From Clostridia bacterium (GTDB lineage Bacteria > Bacillota > Clostridia > Oscillospirales > CAG-272), in the NCBI GenBank assembly GCA_017631325.1, contig JAGBTM010000053.1:1-64000 (forward strand): a stretch of DNA of 64,000 nt. The letters run 5' to 3'. Shown here one piece after another: positions 1 to 8,697 of the stretch. The notes under the pieces were generated by a model. It searched no databases. It was not told the DNA's origin and saw only the letters and a list, made by a program, of their open reading frames with translations. Within the stretch, counting starts at the first letter, position 1, and each line of letters begins with the position of its first letter. Position numbers and translations under genes: made by a program.

Positions 1-315
1 CTAAGGCTAAGCACAATAAAGCGAAGTGGCACTTCGGCCCACCGCGCGCCTCGTGTATCACGGCGCAATCCAAAAACCAAACGTTATAGTCTCCCCCTAA
101 TACACTGCCATCTCGCACGGCACGGTTCGTTTCGTAACGTCAAAGGCTGCCATCTCACACGGCACGGTTCATTTCGTAACGCCAAAGGCTGCCATCTCAC
201 ACGGCACGGTTCGTTTCGTAACGCCAAAGGCTGCCATCTCACACGGCGCGGTTCGTTTCGTAACGCCAAAGGCTCCCATCTCATATCATACGATAGAAAG
301 AGAAAGGAGCTTGAT
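1..315. repeat. Intergenic region with 42-bp tandem repeat
   Basis: About four copies of a 42-bp unit run from about 106 to 282. The copies begin at 106, 148, 190, 232 and, partially, 274, and differ by only a few substitutions. Because 42 is a multiple of three, the minus strand stays open and reads as a 14-residue periodic peptide containing ALRNEPCR. I regard this as a by-product of the repeat, since it has no ribosome binding site and no recognisable domain. A small perfect hairpin (CGAAGTG and CACTTCG arms) lies at about 22-36. The ddl ribosome binding site (AAAGGAG, about 302-308) follows the repeat directly. Confidence 0.85.
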
Positions 316-1371
316 ATGAAAAAAACAAAACCAACGGTTCTTTTGATATACGGCGGAGTGGGTGTCGAGCACGACGTTTCGGTAATGAGCGCCGACAACG
401 TTTATTCACTCATAGATCAAGACGAATTTGCCGTAATACCTATTTTTATAAGTAATGAGGGCGACTGGTACAGAGTAGATAAAATCTATAACCCCTGCGA
501 CGCTGAGAAAAAATCTCTTCCCACAGTCCACCTTGGCGTACATAACGGTAGAGGTGGAATATTCGAGGACGACGGCTTCACGGCCGTTGACGTAGCGTTT
601 CCAATGCTTCACGGTGACGGAGGCGAGGACGGTATCGTTCAAGGTGCGCTCGAATGCGCCAAAATAAAGTTCGTCGGCCCTGATTTTTATTCCGGCCCCG
701 TGACTATGGACAAAGCATTCACCAAGATAATAGCAGAAAGCCTTGGCATACCGACAGCGCGCTTCGTCTTGAGCATCGCTCACTCACCCATTTATTCAAT
801 GGAACGCTCATTAGAGCGCGCAGAGAAGCTCTTCGGATATCCGATGTTTATAAAGCCATCACGCCTCGGTAGCTCGATTGGCGCCTCGCGCGCTGATACG
901 AAGGAGGAGGCGCGCGCGGCCTACAAGATGGCACAAAGCTTCTCTGACAGAATTCTTATCGAAGAACTCGTAGATATAGAAAAAGAAGCCGAATGTGCCT
1001 ACTTTAAGGTAAAAAACAAAGAAATAATCACAGATTTGGCTGAAATTTCTTGTAGTTTTGGATTTTACGACTATGAGAAAAAATATTACGGTGGGGTCGG
1101 TGCAGCCCTATCTGAAAAAGCAAAAATCTCACCCAAGACAAGTGAGCGCATAAGGGAATACACACGCATGTTAAGTCAGTACGTTGGCACAAGGCATCTG
1201 TCAAGATTTGACTTTTTTATAGCGCGCGACGGTCGAGTGTTATTTAATGAGATAAACGCAATTCCCGGCTTCACAAAATCAAGTCTTTACCCGACGCTGC
1301 TTTCCGAATACGGCCTTTCGCCAAGCCATGCCGTAGCTCTTATGATAAGGGACGCGTTGGAAGACGCTTGA
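316..1371 (+). CDS. ddl: D-alanine--D-alanine ligase
   Basis: Joins two D-alanines using ATP, giving the dipeptide that ends the peptidoglycan stem; cytoplasmic. The 351-residue length fits the ATP-grasp Ddl family. Seen in the sequence: the N-terminal GGVGVEHDVS signature (normally GGxSxEHxVS, so one Ser is replaced by Val), the PMLHGDGGEDGIVQG loop, the ATP-grasp SRLGSSIG segment near residue 190, the omega-loop FYDYEKKYYGG expected of D-Ala-D-Ala rather than D-Ala-D-Lac enzymes, and the C-terminal NEINAIPGFT metal-binding motif. The ATG follows a strong AAAGGAG site. It overlaps the glutamate racemase gene downstream by 4 bases, so the two cell-wall precursor genes are translationally coupled. 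Confidence 0.95.
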   Translation: MKKTKPTVLLIYGGVGVEHDVSVMSADNVYSLIDQDEFAVIPIFISNEGDWYRVDKIYNPCDAEKKSLPTVHLGVHNGRGGIFEDDGFTAVDVAFPMLHGDGGEDGIVQGALECAKIKFVGPDFYSGPVTMDKAFTKIIAESLGIPTARFVLSIAHSPIYSMERSLERAEKLFGYPMFIKPSRLGSSIGASRADTKEEARAAYKMAQSFSDRILIEELVDIEKEAECAYFKVKNKEIITDLAEISCSFGFYDYEKKYYGGVGAALSEKAKISPKTSERIREYTRMLSQYVGTRHLSRFDFFIARDGRVLFNEINAIPGFTKSSLYPTLLSEYGLSPSHAVALMIRDALEDA

Positions 1372-2051
1372 TAGGAATTTTCGACAGCGGTGTCGGTGGG
1401 CTGGCCTCATACAACGAGGCGCGCAGACTTCTGCCTAGCGAGGACATTATTTACCTTGCCGACAGCAAAAACGCTCCATACGGCACAAAAGACAAGGAAA
1501 CCATAATAAAGCTCGTAAAGAGCAATATAAAAATGCTAAAGGAACGCGGGTCGAAAAAAATTCTGATAGCCTGCTGTACAGCCTCGAGTATTTATAGCTC
1601 GCTCTCGCGAGAGGAGCAGAAAATTGCAGTTCCGATAATTATTCCCGCAGTCTACGAGGCTCTGTCCTCGGGTAGCAGAATTACTACTGTTTCCACAAGC
1701 TACACGGCAAGCTCTCACGCATTCAAGGAGGCGGCAGCTGCCCTGTGTAAAAGCGCCGAGGTTACCGAAATCGCGGCACAAATACTCGTGGAGCTGGTCG
1801 AGTGCGGAGCGCGAGACGGTGGACTTTTACCTCGCGAGAGCGCGATACTCGACGGGATATGTGCTAAAATTCGCGACACTTCCCCCGACTCACTCATTCT
1901 AGGCTGTACACATTTTTCACACCTGGAGGGCGAGTTCGCTCTGAGACTTCCGACGGTGAAAATCGTAAATGCCGCGCTCATCGGCGCAAGAGTTCTTGTG
2001 TCAAGCATAACCGACAGCGCGCACGAGAGCGGAAAAACCATCTATATATAG
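1368..2051 (+). CDS. murI: Glutamate racemase
   Basis: Interconverts L- and D-glutamate to supply D-Glu for peptidoglycan. The N-terminus GIFDSGVGGLA and the second catalytic cysteine in LGCTHFSHLEGEF are typical of the Asp/Glu racemase family. The first cysteine motif reads IACCTASS instead of the usual ACNTAS, so the Asn after the catalytic Cys is itself Cys. At 227 residues it is somewhat shorter than the usual 250-270. The start is a TTG inside the ddl stop (4-base overlap); no ATG upstream of the conserved N-terminus is available, so coupling to ddl is likely. The substitution leaves a small chance that the substrate is another acidic amino acid. Confidence 0.88.
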   Translation: MIGIFDSGVGGLASYNEARRLLPSEDIIYLADSKNAPYGTKDKETIIKLVKSNIKMLKERGSKKILIACCTASSIYSSLSREEQKIAVPIIIPAVYEALSSGSRITTVSTSYTASSHAFKEAAAALCKSAEVTEIAAQILVELVECGARDGGLLPRESAILDGICAKIRDTSPDSLILGCTHFSHLEGEFALRLPTVKIVNAALIGARVLVSSITDSAHESGKTIYI

Positions 2052-2237
2052 AGCAATAAAGCATAACCGCAAAGTAGAAAATATAAAGTGTAAAATCTAA
2101 AGCACTATTTATAAAACGGTATATATAAAAACCTTACCCAATCTAATCAAAGACGTATATAATAAACTATCTATATAAAACGCTAAATAATATAAAGGAT
2201 ACAAAAAAGGCGCTGTGGCGTCACAGAAAGGACAAAA

Positions 2238-2609
2238 ATGGGAAAATACAGACGAGGAAGAATTAACGATGCCGTTTGTCAGGAGCTTGCGATAGCCATG
2301 GGTAATCTGCGCGAGCCAAAGGTTATAAACAATTTTGTGAGTATAACTCGCGCAGAGGTCGCACCCGACCTAAAATATGCGACGGTTTACTTTTCCTGCA
2401 TAGGAGATACCGCCGAGGCTCTCGCGGGACTTAAAAAATGCACGGGCATTCTCCGTCATCATCTTGCAAGCACGCTCAACCTCAGAATAACACCCGAGCT
2501 TCATTTTACAAAGGACGGCTCTATCGAGCATGGCGCAATGATTGCAAAAAAGCTCGAAGAAATCAAAGAGGCAGACGAGAAAATCAAACAAAGCAACAAG
2601 GAAATTTGA
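2238..2609 (+). CDS. rbfA: 30S ribosome-binding factor A
   Basis: Cold-shock-type ribosome assembly factor that binds pre-16S rRNA and helps mature the 30S subunit. The 123 residues form the usual single KH-like domain: the N-terminal RINDAVCQELA helix, the SITRAEVAPDLKYATVYFS strand block and the C-terminal LNLRITPELHFTKDGSIEHG segment. The ATG follows GAAAGGAC at a normal spacing. It stands alone, about 185 bases after murI and 160 bases before galU, rather than in the common nusA-infB-rbfA operon. Confidence 0.93.
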   Translation: MGKYRRGRINDAVCQELAIAMGNLREPKVINNFVSITRAEVAPDLKYATVYFSCIGDTAEALAGLKKCTGILRHHLASTLNLRITPELHFTKDGSIEHGAMIAKKLEEIKEADEKIKQSNKEI

Positions 2610-2769
2610 CATTTTTGTAATGTTTAATTCTCATTTAAGGCTGTTTTATCAAATAAAACTAAAAAGCTTAGATGTCTAAACGTCAAAAGAAGCTTATTAA
2701 CTCAATTAAGTTTATATAAGGCCAAAACAAAAAAATTATATAAGGATTAATCAAAAGGAGAAAAGAAAA

Positions 2770-3648
2770 ATGAAAAAGATTACTAAGGCAATTATCCCCG
2801 CGGCAGGTCTTGGAACGCGTATGCTTCCAATCTCCCACGCAGTACCCAAGGAAATGCTCCCTATCGTTGATTTGCCCGCAGTCTACTATCTTGTAGAAGA
2901 GGCTGCAAAGAGCGGCATTACCGATATACTTATCATAACCAACAGAGATAAGGACGCTATGGAGAGCTTCTTCGACCTTTCCATCGAGTACGAGAAGGCG
3001 CTCAGCGCAAAGGGTAAGATAAAGGAAGTCGAAAGACTTCACGAAATCGCAAACATGGCCAACGTATATTTCCTCAGACAAAAGGAAACCAAGGGCCTTG
3101 GCCACGCAGTAGGCAGAGCTCGTAGCTTCGTCGGAGACGAGCCGTTCGTGGTTCTCTACGGTGACGACGTAATCTTCTCCGAAACCCCCGTTTGCCGTCA
3201 GATGATGGACGTGTACGAGAAGTACGGCAAATCGGTAGTCGGTGTTAAGCCCGTTACCCCCGAGCAGCTCACTAAGTATTCCTCACTCAAGGTTGAGAAC
3301 GTAGATGGTGAAAAGAACGTCACCTTCTGCACCGATATGATAGAAAAGCCGAAGCCCGGCGAGGAGTTTTCAAACCTTTCAATTCTCGGACGAGTTCTTC
3401 TCACTCCCGACGTTTTCGACATCATCGACGCGCTCGAGCCCGGAGCAGGCGGTGAGTATCAGCTTACCGACGCTATGAAGAAGATGGCAAGGAACGGCGG
3501 CGTATACGCTCTCGAGTTTGAGGGTGACAGATACGACCTCGGTTCAAAATTCGGTCTACTCAAAGCCAACGTTATAAAGGGTCTTACCCACCCCGAAACC
3601 AAGGATGAGCTTCGCGAATTTATCAAAGAGCTCGCAAAAACTCTTTAA
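2770..3648 (+). CDS. galU: UTP--glucose-1-phosphate uridylyltransferase
   Basis: Makes UDP-glucose from UTP and glucose-1-phosphate for cell-surface polysaccharides. The 292-residue length and the N-terminal nucleotidyltransferase signature (PAAGLGTRMLP, then PKEMLPIVD) fit bacterial GalU. The usual TK before PKEMLP is SH here. The catalytic-site strand VVLYGDDVIF and the EKPKPGEEFSN region are present, and the C-terminal GDRYDLGSKFGLLKANV is classic GalU. The ATG has a strong AAAGGAG upstream. The stop overlaps the start of the acetyltransferase gene by one base (TAATG). Confidence 0.95.
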   Translation: MKKITKAIIPAAGLGTRMLPISHAVPKEMLPIVDLPAVYYLVEEAAKSGITDILIITNRDKDAMESFFDLSIEYEKALSAKGKIKEVERLHEIANMANVYFLRQKETKGLGHAVGRARSFVGDEPFVVLYGDDVIFSETPVCRQMMDVYEKYGKSVVGVKPVTPEQLTKYSSLKVENVDGEKNVTFCTDMIEKPKPGEEFSNLSILGRVLLTPDVFDIIDALEPGAGGEYQLTDAMKKMARNGGVYALEFEGDRYDLGSKFGLLKANVIKGLTHPETKDELREFIKELAKTL

Positions 3649-4085
3649 TGGAAATCAGGCGCGCCGTCCCCGACGATTCCTCGGGAATAGAGCAAATTGA
3701 GACACTCTCCTTCCCCGACCCTCTTAGTAAAAAGGATATTTTCACCTATATTTGCTCGGAGGGCGGGACCTGCTTTGTCGCAGTAGAGGACGGGGAGGTC
3801 ATAGCCTACGTTATCGGCAGAATGATAGCCCCCGAAGGCGAAATCTACCGTATTGCAACCCACCCGAGCAAAAGAGGGCGCGGCATAGGATACAGGCTCC
3901 TTTCATATATGACAAAAACAGAGCGAGCTCGCGGACTTGAGTGCGTTTTCCTCGAGGTAAGGTCGAAAAATGCGCCCGCCATTTCCCTGTACACCTCGTT
4001 TGGATTTGAGAAAATAGGAGAAAGAAAAAACTACTACAAAAATCCTGATGATGATGCAATTATAATGGCTTATGGGCATTTTTGA
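3648..4085 (+). CDS. rimI: Ribosomal protein S18-alanine N-acetyltransferase (RimI type)
   Basis: A 145-residue GNAT acetyltransferase. The acetyl-CoA loop is ATHPSKRGRGIGYRLL (R/Q-x-x-G-x-G/A motif), followed by FLEVRSKNAPAISLYTSFGF and a C-terminal RKNYYKNPDDDAIIM. This combination is characteristic of RimI, which acetylates the N-terminal Ala of ribosomal protein S18. It is one base into galU and upstream of tsaD; rimI-tsaD linkage is common in Firmicutes and supports the name. I see no tsaB or tsaE in the window. Function is inferred from family and context. Confidence 0.88.
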   Translation: MEIRRAVPDDSSGIEQIETLSFPDPLSKKDIFTYICSEGGTCFVAVEDGEVIAYVIGRMIAPEGEIYRIATHPSKRGRGIGYRLLSYMTKTERARGLECVFLEVRSKNAPAISLYTSFGFEKIGERKNYYKNPDDDAIIMAYGHF

Positions 4086-4284
4086 CTAGTATAGTTTACA
4101 AAAATCAAATATTTTACTCAAAATTTGCGGACAAGCAGTTTTGTGTGAGAGAGCATTGCCCTCAAAAATTTACCCATTCAAACAGCGACACAAACTTATG
4201 TGTCAAAAAAGTAACGTTCAACCTCAAAAAACAATATTCACCCTAGAATACATCACTTATGCCCACTGTGGCACGGAGAACAAA

Positions 4285-5367
4285 ATGAACATACTCGCCT
4301 TTGAAAGCTCCTGCGACGAAACAGCCGCATCGGTTGTGAGCGTCGAGGACGGTGCTTTTGAGATAAAATCGAATATCGTGGCCTCACAGATAGAAACGCA
4401 CAGACTATACGGTGGAGTCGTGCCGGAAATCGCTAGCAGAGCGCATACCGAGGCGATTTCGCGCATAACGTACGAGGCTCTCGGTGAGGCAGGCCTTTCA
4501 CTCTCACAGGTCGACCTCGTTGCCGTTACGTCAAACCCGGGTCTTATCGGCGCTCTGCTCGTTGGCGTGAGCTTCGCCAAGGGTATAGCAGCTTCAAACA
4601 ACATACCCCTTGTCGCAGTCGACCATATCAAAGGCCACGTTGCAGCGTCCTATCTCGGTATAGGCGCAGAGCCGCCAAAGCCCCCATTCCTAGCCCTGAC
4701 GGTATCGGGCGGTCACACCGCAATATATCTTGTCGAGGACTACACCGACTACAAGATGATAGGCACGACGCGTGACGACGCCATAGGCGAGGCGTTTGAC
4801 AAAATAGGCCGTGTTATCGGCATACCCTACCCCGCAGGACGTGGCTTTGACGAGCTGTCGCGTGAGGGCTTCATTACCGCTGTCGGCAGTGAAGAAAATT
4901 TCTATTCTCTATACAAAAAATCCGACGATTATAAGGACAAGGAGCTTGCGCTCCCATCACCTGCCATCTCGGACGACTCACTTGATTTTTCCTTCTCGGG
5001 TCTAAAAACAGCGGCCATCAACCTTTTACACAAGTACGAGCAGTCAGGCCGTGAAATACCACGCGCACGCTTTGCCGCGCGCTACACCTACGAGGCTGTT
5101 GAGGCCGTGGCCAAGAAGATTTCACTCGCCCTCACAAAATACCCGGGGTACGATTTAGTACTTGCCGGAGGCGTTGCGGCAAACTCACACCTGAGAGCAA
5201 GACTTTACGAGGTGTGCTCAGCGCACGCAGTAAGACTCATCACACCACCCGTGTCGCTATGCGGTGACAATGCCGCTATGATAGCGGCGGCAGGCTACTA
5301 CGAATATATGAGTGGCAGGCGCGCAGACTCCACTCTTAACGCAAGCGCACTTGACTCTATTAAATAA
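4285..5367 (+). CDS. tsaD: tRNA t6A37 threonylcarbamoyltransferase
   Basis: Transfers the threonylcarbamoyl group to A37 of ANN-decoding tRNAs, together with TsaB and TsaE. The open frame extends to 4141, but conserved sequence begins at MNILAFESSCDETAAS. The ATG at 4285 has a GGAG site 7-8 bases before it, so I place the start there (360 residues, the usual length). Metal-binding histidines lie in DHIKGHVAA; the ASKHA nucleotide fold is marked by TVSGGHT, GEAFDKIGR and a C-terminal GGVAANSHLRARL. It is followed 11 bases later by rex. Confidence 0.95.
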   Translation: MNILAFESSCDETAASVVSVEDGAFEIKSNIVASQIETHRLYGGVVPEIASRAHTEAISRITYEALGEAGLSLSQVDLVAVTSNPGLIGALLVGVSFAKGIAASNNIPLVAVDHIKGHVAASYLGIGAEPPKPPFLALTVSGGHTAIYLVEDYTDYKMIGTTRDDAIGEAFDKIGRVIGIPYPAGRGFDELSREGFITAVGSEENFYSLYKKSDDYKDKELALPSPAISDDSLDFSFSGLKTAAINLLHKYEQSGREIPRARFAARYTYEAVEAVAKKISLALTKYPGYDLVLAGGVAANSHLRARLYEVCSAHAVRLITPPVSLCGDNAAMIAAAGYYEYMSGRRADSTLNASALDSIK

Positions 5368-5378
5368 AGGAAAAAGAT

Positions 5379-6077
5379 ATGGAAAGCATAGATAAAATTC
5401 ACGGCACGTTTGAGCGCAGAGCCGAGCAAAAGGACGTCGTTCCCTCTGCCGTTATAAAAAGATTACCTCGCTATCACAGATACCTTGGCGACCTTCTCGA
5501 CGCAGGAAGACTTCGCATATCCTCAGCGGAGCTGTCTAAAATCATGAACGTAACAGCCTCGCAGATAAGACAGGACCTCAACTGCTTCGGTGGATTCGGT
5601 CAGCAGGGCTACGGCTACAATATCAAATATCTCTACACCAAAATCAGCGATCTTCTCGGTGTATCAGCAGGCTACAACGCGGTAATAGTAGGCGCAGGAA
5701 ACCTCGGTCGCGCACTCGCCTCAACCCGAATGTTCGCAAGACGCGGTGTAAACAGAGTTGCTCTCTTCGACATCGACGAGAACCTCGTCGGCAAGGAAAT
5801 ATACGGCATTCCCGTTATGCATACGGACGAGCTGTATAGCTTCTGCCAAAGAGAAAAAATATCCATCGGTGTCCTCACCGTCCCCAAAACCGCGGCATAC
5901 GAGGTCGCAAGAACGATGGCAGCGGCAGGCGTTAAGGGAATATGGAACTTCGCCAACATGGAGCTGAAGCTCGACGATGCCTCTGTAACCGTAGAGAATA
6001 TACACCTCGGCGACTCGCTTATGACCCTCTGCTACAAGATTAAAGAGGGCGAAGAAGAGGACAGCTGCGAGGATTAA
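5379..6077 (+). CDS. rex: Redox-sensing transcriptional repressor Rex
   Basis: Senses the NADH/NAD+ ratio and represses fermentation and respiratory genes when NADH is low. The N-terminal winged-helix domain (about residues 20-90) contains SSAELSKIMNVTASQIRQDL and the FGGFGQQGYGYN turn typical of Rex. The C-terminal Rossmann domain has VGAGNLGRALA, the dinucleotide-binding loop. The 232-residue length is slightly above the usual 210. It sits 11 bases after tsaD and is probably co-transcribed. A strong Rex operator lies upstream of the rnf operon at 18433-18450, which gives this repressor a likely local target. Confidence 0.95.
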   Translation: MESIDKIHGTFERRAEQKDVVPSAVIKRLPRYHRYLGDLLDAGRLRISSAELSKIMNVTASQIRQDLNCFGGFGQQGYGYNIKYLYTKISDLLGVSAGYNAVIVGAGNLGRALASTRMFARRGVNRVALFDIDENLVGKEIYGIPVMHTDELYSFCQREKISIGVLTVPKTAAYEVARTMAAAGVKGIWNFANMELKLDDASVTVENIHLGDSLMTLCYKIKEGEEEDSCED

Positions 6078-6206
6078 CCCCATACCGTGTCAAGTTTTAA
6101 CCATACATATCAAAAAACTCAAGCCAATTAAGACCCCAAAAACCAAAAGAAAAACGTTATACAAAGAAAAAAGAAAATCAAAACCACAAAGGTGGGTATA
6201 AAATAA

Positions 6207-7181
6207 ATGAACAAGAAAATATACGCTGCCACCGCGCTCACGGTAACACAAAAGGAAGCCTTTCTCGAGGCCTCGCGCGAGGAGCTTCGCGTACTCGTTG
6301 CTATAATGGAGACCCGTGGCGCGCCCCTTTCCGAAGAAGAGCTCTCAAAGCTCTCTGGCACCTCGCTCGCAAGAACGAAATCGGCGCTTGCGCTTTGGGA
6401 AGCCGAGGGCGTCATCTCGGTGAGTGAGCAGGACACGAATATAATCTATGAGTTTGAAGAGACTATCTCGCGTGGAGAAATCTCGGAGGAAAGCTCAAAG
6501 GAGGTTGCCGAGGGTATCAGAAACAACCATCTTGAAGCGCTCCTCTCGGAATGCGCCAAAATTATGGGGCGCACCTCTCTTGCCACCCACGAAATCAAGA
6601 ACATAAGCGCGCTTTACACCCAATACTCGCTTTCTACCGAGTACATATTAAACCTAGCAGCCCACCTCGCATCTCGCTCAAAGCTCACCTCGGTACGACT
6701 GAGGGACAAGGCCATCGAGCTCGTAGAGCACGGCTGTGACGACGCAGAAAGTCTCTCAATTTACATCGAAAACGCAGAAAAATCCTCTAGCGAGGAATGG
6801 GAAATGCGCCGTCTTTTTGGTATATACAGCCGCGCGGTTACACCGAGCGAGAGAAAATATTTTAAGCGTTGGACCGAGGAGCTCGGCTTTTTCTCCGAGA
6901 TTATCTCCGAGGCGTACGATATAGCAGTTCTTAACACGGGCAAGGCGTCCTTGCCTTACATTGACAAAATCCTCGGTGCATGGCACGAGGCCGGCTGCAA
7001 AACCGCAGCCGAATGCCGAGCATACAACGATAAAAGCAAGAGCACCCACTCTCAAAAGACACAACCTCGCACCCAGAGAGCCAAAAAGAGTGAAAATCCC
7101 ACCCCAAAATACGGCAACTTTGATGCAAACGACGCCTTTCTTGCGGCGCTCGACCGTTCCTATACCAAAGAGGATAAATAG
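6207..7181 (+). CDS. DnaD-domain replication initiation protein
   Basis: A 324-residue protein with the two-part layout of primosomal DnaD/DnaB-like proteins. Residues about 20-90 form a winged-helix-like region (PLSEEELSKLSGTSLARTKSAL), and about 110-185 and 205-265 form DnaD-type helical repeats, the second ending TGKASLPYIDKILGAW before a basic, low-complexity tail. Proteins of this kind help load the replicative helicase at oriC. The DnaC/DnaI-like loader lies 260 bases downstream on the same strand, a common Clostridia pairing that supports the role. The start has only a weak AAAGGTGG site 10 bases upstream. Confidence 0.85.
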   Translation: MNKKIYAATALTVTQKEAFLEASREELRVLVAIMETRGAPLSEEELSKLSGTSLARTKSALALWEAEGVISVSEQDTNIIYEFEETISRGEISEESSKEVAEGIRNNHLEALLSECAKIMGRTSLATHEIKNISALYTQYSLSTEYILNLAAHLASRSKLTSVRLRDKAIELVEHGCDDAESLSIYIENAEKSSSEEWEMRRLFGIYSRAVTPSERKYFKRWTEELGFFSEIISEAYDIAVLNTGKASLPYIDKILGAWHEAGCKTAAECRAYNDKSKSTHSQKTQPRTQRAKKSENPTPKYGNFDANDAFLAALDRSYTKEDK

Positions 7182-7224
7182 TTCCGAAAGGGCGCTGGCA
7201 TAATCCACAAAGGCAAAACAGCAT

Positions 7225-7420
7225 ACTCAGCTCTAAAAAACAGCCCCAAGCAAGAGTTTAACCCAAAAAATTACACCGGGGCAAAACATACTCTCTTCAA
7301 AAATTAACCAAAAGCAAAAGTTTAACCCGAAAAAATTCCATCGAGGCAAAAAAGACATACTCTTTAACCTCAAAAGCCTCCCAAAAGCAAGGATTTACCA
7401 AAGACACAAAGGACAAAATC
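7225..7420. repeat. Imperfect ~64-72-bp direct repeat between dnaD-like and dnaC
   Basis: A segment starting AGCAAGAGTTTAACCC at about 7249 recurs at about 7312 (AGCAAAAGTTTAACCC), continuing through a shared GGCAAAA then ACATACTCT block. A third degenerate start lies near 7385. No gene or terminator was recognised here. Confidence 0.6.
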
Positions 7421-7443
7421 ACCTTTATAGAAAGAGGAATGAT

Positions 7444-8391
7444 ATGTACAGCTACGAGAATTACCAGAAGGTAAAAGCCGAAATTGAAAAACGCAGACTT
7501 GACGCCATAGCGAGCGCTGAAGCGAGGAGTGAGATGCTGAGGCTCGAGAGCGCGCAGATAAAGGAAATCGACGAGGAGCTTTCAAGCACCGGACTTCTTA
7601 TTTTCAAAACTGCCTGCTCGGGCGGTGACATCACGCCAATAAAGGAGCGCAATAAGTCTCTCAATAAGCAGAGAGTAAAAATAATAAAGAGCCTCGGCTA
7701 TCCAGAGGACTACACCGAGGTTAAGTATCACTGTAAAAAATGCTCCGATACGGGCTATATTGACGGTGTTAAAATGTGCAAGTGTCTTAAAGAGGAGCTT
7801 ATCAAGGCAACCATCGCCTCATCGGGCATCGGCGACCTTATATCCGAGCAGTCCTTTGACAACTTCGACCTCTCACTCTACGAGGAGGGCACAGAGCGTG
7901 ACAGAATGACGGCAAACCTTGCCCGCGCAAAGCAGTACGCAAGGGACTTTTCAAAAAAGCGCTCAAATCTCTTGTTCGTCGGCACCACGGGTACGGGAAA
8001 AACCCACCTCTCCACAGCCATTGCGCGCGAGGTTATCCACATGGGCTACGACGTACTCTACGACAGCATACACAACATTGTATCGGACTTCGAGGCCGAT
8101 AAATTCAAGAGCGGGTACGGTCAGCTCGAGCAAAAGAGCGAAAAATACCTCGAATGTGACCTTTTGATTATCGACGACCTCGGCACTGAGTTCTCAAACC
8201 AGTTCACCGTGTCCTGCATCTATAATCTTCTCAACACACGTCAAAATCACGGCAAGGCAACCATAATCTCAACCAATCTCTCCCCCGAGGAGCTCTCGGC
8301 AAAATACGAGGGAAGAATTTACTCCCGCCTAGTAGGTAAAGACACGACGGTGCTTATGTTCGTTGGCAAGGATAGACGCCTTTATAGATAA
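7444..8391 (+). CDS. dnaC: DnaC/DnaI-type helicase-loading ATPase
   Basis: Loads the replicative helicase onto origin DNA. The 315 residues include an N-terminal coiled-coil-like charged region, a zinc-binding segment (YHCKKCSDTG followed by MCKCLKE) near residue 100, and an AAA+ domain with Walker A GTTGTGKTHLS near 180, Walker B LLIIDDLGTE near 240 and a sensor region TIISTNLSPEEL. This arrangement fits DnaI-like loaders, and the upstream DnaD-domain gene fits the same process. The start ATG has AGAAAGGA upstream. Phage DnaC homologues look similar, but nothing phage-like surrounds it. Confidence 0.92.
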   Translation: MYSYENYQKVKAEIEKRRLDAIASAEARSEMLRLESAQIKEIDEELSSTGLLIFKTACSGGDITPIKERNKSLNKQRVKIIKSLGYPEDYTEVKYHCKKCSDTGYIDGVKMCKCLKEELIKATIASSGIGDLISEQSFDNFDLSLYEEGTERDRMTANLARAKQYARDFSKKRSNLLFVGTTGTGKTHLSTAIAREVIHMGYDVLYDSIHNIVSDFEADKFKSGYGQLEQKSEKYLECDLLIIDDLGTEFSNQFTVSCIYNLLNTRQNHGKATIISTNLSPEELSAKYEGRIYSRLVGKDTTVLMFVGKDRRLYR

Positions 8392-8697
8392 TCTACATTC
8401 AATATCAAAACAAAAACGCTTTTAATATTAGAGTGATTAAAGCCGATTTTAATATTAGAGTAGAAGGCATTTAATATTAGGGCCAAAAACGTTTAATATT
8501 AGGTCCGAAAGCATTTAATATTATAGTAGCAAAAACCTCATCAATTTGAAAGAGTAGCAAAAGCCTCATCAATTTTAGAAGAACCATAGTCACAATTTTA
8601 TTTAGAATAACAAAAGCGGCCAGAAAACCAATTCGGTTCCCTGGCCGCTTTTGTTTTTTGTGCTTTTTGCACATATTTATTTACATTTTGGCATTTT
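8392..8697. repeat. Intergenic region: short dispersed repeats and bidirectional terminator
   Basis: Five copies of TTTAATATTAG spaced about 21-27 bases apart lie at about 8421-8525. They are followed by two copies of a 28-bp unit (AGTAGCAAAA, then CCTCATCAATTT) at about 8525-8582. The terminator is annotated separately. No gene was recognised. Confidence 0.8.
8608..8662. terminator. Bidirectional rho-independent terminator (dnaC / asnA)
   Basis: Arms AAAGCGGCCAG and CTGGCCGCTTT form an 11-bp stem with a loop of about 20 bases. A T-rich tract follows on the plus strand and a shorter one on the minus strand. It lies between the convergent dnaC and asnA genes and probably serves both. Confidence 0.88.

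Noticed and set aside
106-282. Possible CRISPR array
   Set aside because: The 42-bp units are contiguous with no unique spacers, and no cas gene is present. The same holds for the other tandem arrays.
4141-4284. 48-residue N-terminal extension of TsaD
   Set aside because: Not part of the family. The ATG at 4285 has a ribosome binding site and starts the conserved sequence.
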